A stretch of 64,000 bases of DNA, taken from contig NZ_LAUS01000008.1 in the NCBI RefSeq assembly GCF_005061465.1, positions 62,001 to 126,000 on the forward strand, read 5' to 3'. The position numbers and the translations under genes were made by a program. The notes below the pieces were generated by a model. The model was given only the letters and a program-made list of their open reading frames with translations. It did no database searches and was not told the origin of the DNA. Shown here in pieces: positions 55,965 to 64,000 of this stretch. Each line of letters opens with the position of its first letter. Position 1 is the stretch's first letter. Source of the DNA: Mycoplasmopsis bovis 8790. Its GTDB lineage: Bacteria; Bacillota_I; Bacilli_A; Mycoplasmatales; Metamycoplasmataceae.

Positions 55965-56201
55965 TTAAATACCTCCTGTTTTAATCCCTGATTTTGTAAA
56001 AATAAAAGTAACTAAAGTAACAAATCCAATAACAATTAAGGTAAATATCAATGAGAACACGATAACCTGAATAAATGAAGCTCAACTTTTTTTAGATGAT
56101 GGTCATCTAACTCTTTTTAGTTCTTTGACAAACTTACGCACCAAAAATTTCTTCTTTTTTGCCTCTTTTGCTTCATTTTCTGCTGTATTTTTCTTAACCA
56201 T
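55965..56201 (-). CDS. secE: Preprotein translocase subunit SecE
   Basis: A 78-residue single-pass protein of the SecYEG channel. Seen: a basic amphipathic helix KKFLVRKFVKELKRVRWPSSKKSW (the RVRWPS motif is diagnostic) followed by one membrane helix (VIVFSLIFTLIVIGFVTLV). The ATG overlaps the rpmG stop, and nusG starts five bases after its own stop. Confidence 0.95.
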
Positions 56202-56350
56202 TATTTCTCTTCCTTGTGCATTGTGTGTTTGTTGCATTTTCTACAAAATTTTTTGACTGTAATTCTATCAACTGACATCAAACTTTTGTTGGTTGAATAA
56301 TTCATACTATGACAATCTTCACAACTTAGTGTTACTTTTTTTCTAAGCAT
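56201..56350 (-). CDS. rpmG: 50S ribosomal protein L33
   Basis: A 49-residue ribosomal protein of the zinc-binding C+ type: CEDC and CRKC provide four cysteines. Seen: LRKKVTLSCEDC, NYSTNKS and VKKFCRKCNKHTMHKE. Usual rpmG-secE-nusG order with overlapping stop and start. Confidence 0.96.
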   Translation of the reverse strand: MLRKKVTLSCEDCHSMNYSTNKSLMSVDRITVKKFCRKCNKHTMHKEEK

Positions 56351-56404
56351 AATTTTAATTATATATAAAATACTTAATTTTTTAAGTTTTTAGAAAGGCG
56401 TGAT

Positions 56405-56989
56405 TTAGCCAGAATAATATAGTGCTATTTTCTCGATAATGCTATCTCTATAGGAATTTAGTTTATATTTAGAATGTGGTATTCATTTTTTAGATAAAAT
56501 AAGCTCAATATTTGCGATATCAGATTTACTAAAAAACCTATGAAACAGCCTTATAAAATCAATTTTGTCTACTTTATCATTCATTTCTTTTTCAGCACTA
56601 ATGTCTGTTATATAGATCATTTCATCTATTGAAGACATATTCAAATCGATTGACCTTTTCTTGCGAAGTCAATAATTAAGTTTATTTAGACAAAAATTCT
56701 TGACTACTTGTGCTATATATGCATAAAAGTTAGAATCACTTTGATACTTATACTTACGTAAAATAACTGGACAGTCATTTAAAAATTCATTATATATATC
56801 ATCTGCAGTTATAGGAACTTTTTTATAAGTTGATATAGCTTTATTGATAAAGTTCATTACTTCAGATCTTAAATTATTGTTAATTGCCATAATGATTTCT
56901 AAATTTGAAGAACTATTAAAAAAATCTTCTAAATCTTTATGGTTGCTTAATAAAATTTTTTTGAATTTGAAAACATTTCTACTTACCAT
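56405..56989 (-). CDS. SigH-like alternative sigma factor (divergent)
   Basis: A 194-residue protein. The middle (TADDIYNEFLNDCPVILRKYKYQSDSNFYAYIAQVVKNFCLNKLNYWLRKKRSIDLN, quoted in parts) follows sigma-70 region 2 of SigH: the DD(L/I)YxE start, the Phe-x-x-(F/Y) helix and the basic RKKR before xLN. The C-terminal third may be a worn region 4 but has no clear helix-turn-helix. Decisive context: it lies between rlmB and rpmG in cysS-rlmB-X-rpmG-secE-nusG, exactly where sigH sits in B. subtilis. Starts inside the rlmB end (11-base overlap). Confidence 0.65.
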
Positions 56990-57680
56990 TATTAACTAAT
57001 TCAAATAATAAAATTGCAGTAGCAACTGACACATTCATTGATTGAACTGTGCCAAACTGCGGAATATAAACCTTAACATCAGTTGCATTAATTATGGGTT
57101 TTGAAATTCCTTTTTCTTCATTTCCAACAACTAATGCACAATGCTCATTGTATTCTACCTTGTTGTATGGAACAGCATTTTGATCTAACAGTGAAGAGTA
57201 AATTCAAAAACCTCATGACTTAAGCTTGTTAATGCTTGCAACAATATTGCTAACTTTTATGATCTTAACCCCAACAAAGCCGCCTGAACTTACCTTTAGC
57301 ACAGTTGAAGTTACTTCAGCTGATCTATCCTTTGGAATAATTATATGTTTGATTCCTGCCGCATTTGCAGTTCTTAATATTGCTCCAAAATTATGTGGAT
57401 CTTGAATATGATCTAAAATAAGCACATTTTTAGCATTGTCTTTTTTAATTATGTCTATTTCATAATAGTTAAAATATTTTAAAAACAACAAATAACCTTG
57501 ATGATTTTCAGAATTGTATTCCTTAAAAAAATTAGCGTCCTTTACTACTGTTTTTATATTTGAAAACTCCTTAATTTTTTCAGCATGGGAATTACTCATC
57601 ACATAAACTGCTTCAATGGGAAGTCTTGCTTTAATTGCATCAGTAACTGAGTTCTTGCCACACATATATAATTTTTTCAT
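56979..57680 (-). CDS. rlmB: 23S rRNA (guanosine-2'-O)-methyltransferase RlmB-like
   Basis: A 233-residue TrmH-family SPOUT methylase. Seen: N-terminal MCGKNSVTDAIKA (typical GxxxVxEAL-like start), motif 1 LDHIQDPHNFGAILRTANAAG, motif 2 VVGNEEKGIS and motif 3 IPQFGTVQSMNVSVATAILLFE. The start at 57680 has GAGGT upstream; a longer start at 57701 is less likely. Follows cysS, as in Firmicutes. Confidence 0.92.
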
Positions 57681-57725
57681 AAAGGTAACCTCATTTTTCA
57701 TAACTTATTCCAGTGTGAATAATTA

Positions 57726-58967
57726 TTAAATCAAGTGATTTTTTATTAATTTTTCTCTAAGTTTATCTGCATTTTTATAGTCTTTAATACCTATAAAATA
57801 GTGTCATTTGTCATAGATATCTAAATATTTCTTGTACGAATTTATGCTTGTTAATTCCTTGTGGAAAAGTGAAAGTATGAAAAAAATGTCTCTTGCTCTT
57901 TCTAATGAAGGGCTTTTATTGAATTGCTTAATTTCATTATTCAATTGAAAATTAAAGTCAGAAAATTCTAATTTCGAAACAGACTCTAGAGTTTTTAATA
58001 TTACGTCAGATTTTTCATAAGGATCATTGCTAATGATTTTGTCTTTGAAAAGAGTAAAAATTTTGAACAACACTTTTTTATACTTTATTTCAATGGCTTT
58101 CATATTATCAATTAGTTCCTTAGTGATATTAATGTTTGCACTAACTTTAGCATTAAAAAATATCAACTTTAGTATAGTTGTCCCATAAGTGTTAATAAAA
58201 TCGTTTGCTAGAATCACATTCCCAACTGATTTAGACATTTTTTCGCCATCAAGGTTTAGCTGTCCACAACGAATTCATTCCTTAGTCAATGGCTTGCCAT
58301 ATAAGGCATGGTGTTGAATATTTTCGTTTTCATGATGCGGAAAAGTTAAGTCCATTCCACCACCGTGAACATCGACACCATTTTGACCAAAATGCTTATC
58401 AATCAGGGCACAACACTCAGTGTGTCATCCTGGTCTACCTGCGCCAAAGTTAGAATAAAATTTTATGCCAACAGCTGTCGATTTTCAAAGAGCAAAATCA
58501 GCTTTAAACTTTTTATGAAGGCTGTTTTCTTCAAAAACCATATTATCCAAATTTTGGTTAGACACTGCCCCATAACTATCTTTGTTCTTTAGAACATCAA
58601 ACCAAACATTGCCATTAACATCTTTATAAGCATTACCAGATTCGTATAATCTATTGATGTACTTATTAATATAACTCATATTATGAGTAACTTTTTCAAT
58701 CTTACTAATTGTATTTACATTTAGCTTTCTTAATAATTTTTGATAATTCTTGAAATAAAATGAAGCAACTTCGCTTTCTTTTATATCTAGTTGAATTGCT
58801 TTATTAATTATTTTGTCATCAACATCAGTAATGTTGTGCACGAATTTAAATTCCTTACCTAATTCCCTATAAGCCTTAAGCATAAAGTCAAAAGTCACTA
58901 TAGGCCTTAGATTGCCTATATGAGGCTCATTATAAACTGTTGGCCCACAAACATAAATTTTTAACAT
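57726..58967 (-). CDS. cysS: Cysteinyl-tRNA synthetase
   Basis: Class I enzyme, 413 residues, ~50 shorter than the common form; the C-terminal anticodon-binding part is reduced. Seen: [14 protein letters not shown] (HIGH motif as HIGN), zinc ligands around GRPGWHTECC and FPHHENE, and the KMSKS loop with [11 protein letters not shown]. It is the first gene of the cysS-rlmB-sigma-rpmG-secE-nusG run; the tRNA-Cys gene is 5 kb away. Confidence 0.95.
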
Positions 58968-59039
58968 AACAAAATTATATTATAGTAAGCAATTATTGAA
59001 TTGTTTACAGCACGCTCATTTTGTTTTAATAATTTATAA

Positions 59040-59180
59040 AGCATAGCTCAGTTGAATAACTATTATTTTTATTATTGCTAATCATATCTAATTTAAAAAT
59101 CTTTCATTTTTTGATTTATATACTCAAATTTTAACAAGAGACAACAGAAAGCACTATAAGTTATCTTATGGTGCTTTTTT
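59040..59180 (+). ncRNA. Possible small RNA ending at an orphan terminator
   Basis: A plus-strand terminator at 59148-59177 has no plus-strand gene upstream; cysS faces away. Upstream are TTTACA (59004-59009) and, 17 bases on, TAATAA/TATAAA boxes, so a ~140-base transcript is possible. No known RNA family was recognised. Confidence 0.3.
59148..59177 (+). terminator. Orphan terminator
   Basis: A 13-pair stem (AAAGCACTATAAG / CTTATGGTGCTTT, one G-T pair) with loop TTAT, followed by seven T on the plus strand only. Confidence 0.75.
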
Positions 59181-59478
59181 TACTTTTTTAATGAATATTC
59201 AATCTGTTTCTTGAATGTGCTGGTCTACCTACTAATTTATTTGAAATTTAGAGCCTATATTATTAAAATCTATTAACTATAAATTAATTTTAAATTTTTA
59301 ATAACAATTTTAATTTTTTATTTAAAATAAATATGTTATGAATTTTCACAACCTATATAATCGAAAGAGCAGAAACTCAAACATTAAGAACATTATCTTA
59401 ATGATGTTTTGTGTATGGCTCTAATTTATTAGGTTATTTTTATGTAAATAATATTCGTTGTTTTATTAATCTAAGAGT

Positions 59479-59518
59479 AACAAAATAAAGTAGGGCAAAA
59501 ATCCTTCTTTATTTTGTT
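59479..59518. terminator. Second strong hairpin ahead of the giant surface-protein gene
   Basis: AACAAAATAAAG pairs with CTTTATTTTGTT, and the stem continues through AGG/CCT after a T-T mismatch. T-rich sequence follows on the plus strand. It could be a terminator or a leader structure of the gene at 59606. Confidence 0.55.
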
Positions 59519-59605
59519 TTGTATTAATTTTCAATCATCTTCATAACACAACAACTTTTTAACAAAGATATCTACAATGCAATCATTAATTAATATGGAG
59601 GCTTT

Positions 59606-62600
59606 ATGCCTAAAATAAACCTTAAAAAACATGTGTGACACAAATATGCAATATCCGGGGGTGTTTTGGCCGGAATAACAGCTATAACTCTTGGTGCAAT
59701 GTATGGCTATTCGAAAACTTCAAATGAAAAATTAGGTAGAAAAAACTTCACTGACGAAGCTGAACTTAAAAACATTTTTATTGACAGAAATGCTAAGCCA
59801 AAATCATACTTTCTAGAAGTTCACAATAATAAGCACAAAGTGGATTATGATCCTCTTAGCGAGGTTGTAATTGATGGCGAAAATAGATTAACTACAACTG
59901 AATACCTAGACAAGTACTATGCTAAGCATCATGCATTACCATATTTGAACATAAAATATGGTTCATTTAACTTTTACAACCAATACATTGAAGCAGTTAG
60001 CCCTTTAGAGTTTTACAAATTCACAGAATGATTTATGAAAAATGTGTCTTGAGGGCCAGAAATTATTACACTTAAGTCATTCTCGATTGTTAAGGGTGTT
60101 GAAATGGCTGGTAACAACATAACCTTAGGTTCACACTCAAATAAAAATAAAGAATACACCACCATCAAGTTTTTCCCTGATGCATTTTATGGTACACTTC
60201 CAATTTACTCTAGTCTTAGCGGTAGAGGTAATGCTCAAGACTCGCTTACTTACAAACTAAACAAAAGTGTTCTTAGTGAGCCTGAATTAAGAAAGTTTTT
60301 AGCAAACATTGGTAAATATAATGCTCTTGCTAATATTTCAAATAAGACAATTAATGAACAATTCTTCAGAGGAATTACAAACGTTAGATATCTAAAAAAT
60401 CAAAAAGTTTTTGCTCTTAGACGCCCTGATTGGGAAAAAGAAGTACTAAAAGTTACTTATTCAGATGTTGAAAGAAACAGATTAGTTCAAAAATCACCAT
60501 ATTTATTGGTTGTTGCAGCTAATAATTTAGCTGAGGCAAAGGAAAAATTTGCTACTAAATTAAAAGAATATAAAGACAAAGATTCTTTAAAACTTTTAGA
60601 TGGCTTTAGTGCAGAAAATGTGAATTTTGAAGAAAAGACTATTGCTAATGCTGAAATCAAAACTAATAATTACAACAACACTAATGAAATAGTAGATAAA
60701 GCATTACTTATCCATTTTAATGATGGTTCATCATTCACAATTCACAATGCTTTTGGCGAAGTTTTAAATGCATCTACAGCTCAAAATGGCGAGAAGTCAT
60801 TTAAAAATTTAAATAAGTATATTCAATTTGATAAAGCTCTAAAAACTGTCAAAAATTCAATTGAAGACTTAGCTTCACGCTTTGTTGAACAAATTAGAAC
60901 CAAATTTGAGCCAAACAAGTTTTCTGAGGAAACTCTTAAGAATTCATTAGCAAAATTTAGTGAGTTAAATAGCCTTTATAGAGAGTGACTAACGTTAAGA
61001 CAAACCATTGAAAATATGGAAAGTGATTTAAGAAACTATGCTGGTGCAAAGAAGGCTATTGAAGATGCTGAAAAACTTCAAAAGGAAATTGAAGAAAAGT
61101 TAAAGTCTGCAACTAATGGTGATAAAACCAAACTTGAAGAACAAAAGAGAAAGGTTATTGCTGACAAGTCAAGAGCTGAAACTGTCCTTAATGTAAATAT
61201 TTTTAAATCAACACGCCAAAAAAGAATTGATGAGAGAAATATTTTCATTAAAACTCTTGAGGATGTTATAAATAGACTAAAGGATGCAATTAATAAAGCT
61301 AGTTCTGATGTCAAACTTAAACATACATTAGAAAAGGAATTAAAAAACACTGAATTTACACTGAAAAACACAAAACAGTTGAATGAAGATGATAAAAAGA
61401 TTCTTGAAGTTTTAAAGGATGTTAATACTTCTAGAGACAATGGCACTGGCAATAACTCAACAAATTCAGAGGCTCATAAAAAACTTTTAGAGGCTTTAAC
61501 AAGTATTACTGAAGAAAACAAAAAGAGGGCTTCAGCTTTATTAGACACAAGTAAAAAAACTGGCAAAATAACAACCTCTGTAAGCGAATTATCAAACAAA
61601 TTTGGATTTAAAACCGATGACGTTGAAACGTTAAATGCTTTAGTTGCTATGTATGACTCTTTTATCAATGATCCAAGCATTGATAAATTGCAATCAGAAT
61701 CATTTTCATCTAAAAATGCTTCTGAAAAAGCAAAACTTCTTAAACAAGTTGATAAAACCGTTTTTGAAACAACTCAACAGTTAAATAGACTAATTACAAG
61801 CACAAATCCAACTGAACAATTTGTCGAAAAAGACTATTATGCAATTGATGTGGCTTACTTGCCTTCTGAATTAATTTCAGTTGAAACCTTGGTTGATGCT
61901 AATACAAAAGCGAAATTAAACTGAAGAGATTTTTACAATCTAGAAGAATTTGTTAAAGATAGAAAAAACATACTTCCAGATGGAGCAACTGAGTTTTATG
62001 CTTATTCAAAATTTGTTAATGATCAGAAAACTGAATTAAGCAAGAAAAATGCGCATTTAGGGGTTGATTTTGACTATGAAACTATTTCTGATAAACACGA
62101 AACTATTAAGAAAGAATTAGAGAAAATAGATGCAGAAATAGCTAAGTTCGATAGCAAAGTTGAAGCAGTTAAGAAGTTAGTGGCTCCTTATTATGAAAAC
62201 AAGGACTTGTTCCCTGAAGATTTTAGCCTGCTATACTCAGAAGTGTTAGATCCAAAAACCAACAAAAAGAACTTTGATGAGTTTTGAGGCTCTAATGCTG
62301 ATGTTGTTTTGGAATACTTAACAAAAGCTCTTGGAGATGATAGTGCCGAAGATGAAGAACGAAAAACTATTAATGGTTTCATCAAAAAACATAGCCAAGC
62401 TGAATTTGAACAATTAACTAAACTTCTTGCAGAAAGTTCACAATTAATTGAAAAAATTAATTCAGGAAAATCTTCTGATGATGACAAGCTTAAAGAAATA
62501 GAACTAAGCAATAAAATTAGAGAACTTAGAGACAAAATTGATGAAAATGACAATCACGTTCAAAATAAGATCGCTAGAGTTATAAATGCTAAAATTGATT

Positions 62601-64000
62601 TCCAAAAAGCTATAAATTTGGTTAAAGAACTAAAAAAAGATATTGATAACTATAAGAAAAACATTGCAAAAAGATATAACTCAACTTTCTTAATGCAATT
62701 GTCTGATTACCAACTAAGATTTTTAAGCTCACAAAATGTGCAAAACAATAGTGAATTAGCAAATGCTTACAAGAAACTTATAAGCTCGTTTAATAACTCA
62801 TCAGCAAACTTAAATAAAAAAGTTGATGAATACATTAAATTAGTTGAAGAAGGCAAAAAGCAAATTGCACAAACATTAAGTAATGAAGATTATGCTGGTT
62901 GATATTCATTACTAAAATATGGCAATGAAGATGCTATAGAGAAAAAGTTAAGTGAAACGCAAAAAAATATAACTAAGAGACAAATTAAAGAATCTTCATC
63001 TAAGTCTAAATGAGACAAAATAACAAATGAGGCATTAACAAAGGCTCTAGAAAGTCACAAAATTGATGATTCAAAAACCTTAACTGAAGTTTTAAAATCA
63101 TATGCAGACCGTGTGCTTGCGTTAGTTAAGGAATTCTACGAAAAAGCTAGTGATAAATCACAATCAGTATATGATCAACTTAAGAAAAAATATGTTGGTG
63201 ATTTGAAAAAGGTTAAGGATTCTATTAAGAAGCTTAAGTCAGAAAAAGCGTCACTAACAAATAAAACTGACGAAACTGCAAAAATCAACAGATTGGGGCA
63301 AGAGATTGATAAACTTTTTGCTGAATCAGTTGTGCTTGCTGAACAATTAGAGCAACTTAAATTTTTCAAAAACTGGCATAAAACAGCCTTTAAAGAATTA
63401 GATGACATTAAAAATAAGATAGATTCAAAATCTATTCCTGCCTTACACATACTAGTTCCATTTAGCAAATTTGAAGCTGAATTAAGTGTGTTTTTAAATG
63501 ATAAAAACGCTTCTCTTGAAAGCAACTTATTCAAAGAGCTAAATAGACTAAAAAGAGTTTTAGGTGAATTAAATACAGATATAAGAACAAAAATAAGACC
63601 AATGGTAAACAATGAAGCTAAGGCTTATTTTGAAGCTTATGAGACATATTTAAATTACAAAGACGAGCTTGATAAACTAAGAACTGAAAAAGATTTATTG
63701 CAAAATGGAAACCAGTATCTTAAGCGTTTGAAAAATGATAAAGAACACCCTGAATATGCTGATTTTTACAACAATCTTCACAAAAAATTTGAAGAAGATT
63801 CAAATAAAAATGAGTCTACATTATTAAACTCATTGTCACTAAAAGATGACCTTCTATCATTATTTGAAAATAAGGCAAAAAGCGAAAAAGCTAATGTTGC
63901 TTCATTTAAAAAAGATCTTACAAGCTTCACAACAGCACTAGAATCAAGTATTTTGAATGATGCGGTTGTTGCTAAGGCTAATTCTTATCTAAAAGATATT
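59606..64000 (+). CDS. Giant coiled-coil, membrane-anchored surface protein, 3' end outside window
   Basis: 1465 codons are in the window and the frame is still open at 64000. A basic N terminus (MPKINLKKHVWHKY) and one membrane helix (ISGGVLAGITAITLGAMYGY) anchor it; there is no lipobox. Residues ~25-300 look globular. From ~470 on it is almost all Lys/Glu/Leu-rich heptad sequence, with breaks. Trp is coded by TGA at many places and no frameshift was seen. GGAGG precedes the ATG. It resembles the large cytoskeletal or adhesion-type coiled-coil proteins of mycoplasmas in architecture, but I cannot name it. Confidence 0.85.

Larger units (their letters stand above)
58968..59605. other. Long intergenic region with orphan terminators
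   Basis: A 638-base, very AT-rich stretch with no convincing protein gene on either strand; the longest ATG frames are under 30 codons. It holds two strong hairpins (59148-59177 and 59479-59518), a weaker one (59389-59408), and TATAAA-like boxes. See the separate ncRNA and terminator entries. Confidence 0.6.

Overview
The window is a mollicute chromosome segment. It is AT-rich, gene-dense and uses UGA as a tryptophan codon: almost every long gene (polC, pheT, pdhA, yidC, mnmE, the pdh E3 gene) is interrupted by in-frame TGA that falls at plausible Trp positions and must be read through. Gene content (PdhABCD, HprK, Lgt, RnpA-RpmH-YidC, a PolC-type replicase, nucleotide and lipoate scavenging, no cell-wall genes) fits a Mycoplasma/Mycoplasmopsis of the hominis-bovis type. 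The exact species is not claimed. No insertion sequence, phage, CRISPR array or rRNA was seen.

Layout. 1-4.8 kb (minus): pyruvate dehydrogenase genes in two transcription units, pdhA-pdhB and then a short linker ORF-pdhC-lpdA; lpdA runs off the left edge. 5.0-5.7 kb (plus): an unknown membrane protein. 5.8-11.6 kb (minus): trxB-lgt-hprK, a small membrane protein, rbgA, a DivIVA-like protein and two SPOUT RNA methylases. 11.8-14.4 kb (plus): a three-gene overlapping island of unknown function that includes a membrane-anchored AbiEii-like nucleotidyltransferase. 14.4-30.7 kb (minus): rplK-rplA, a secreted nuclease, fba-rpoE, a lipoprotein, a pseudouridine synthase, nadD-yqeK, dinB-sufU-sufS-pip-glyA, pheT-ung-pheS-rarA. 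30.7-35.4 kb: two tRNA-Arg genes and polC. 35.5-42.0 kb (minus): asnA, a PQ-loop protein, a hydrolase, lplA, yidC-rnpA-rpmH. 42.3-52.5 kb (mostly plus): glycosyltransferase, serS, gapA, mnmE-tatD-rsmA-gpsA, comEA-comEC. 52.5-59.0 kb (minus): tRNA-Arg and tRNA-Cys, pyrH-frr, a YihY protein, and cysS-rlmB-sigH-like-rpmG-secE-nusG. 59.0-59.6 kb: an intergenic region with orphan terminators. 59.6-64.0 kb: the first 1465 codons of a very large coiled-coil surface protein that leaves the window.

The genes join central energy metabolism (glycolysis via Fba and GapA, pyruvate oxidation via Pdh, lipoate salvage via LplA, HPr control via HprK) with translation, tRNA modification and DNA maintenance (PolC, RarA, Ung, DinB).

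The most unusual items are: (1) the plus-strand nucleotidyltransferase island; (2) a divergent SigH-like sigma factor in the conserved Firmicute sigH position, in the same window as comEA/comEC; (3) an E2/E3 locus with no visible lipoyl domain and cysteine-rich segments instead; (4) a comEC frame that runs through a terminator and two antisense tRNA genes; (5) probable leaderless mRNAs for polC and a glycosyltransferase.
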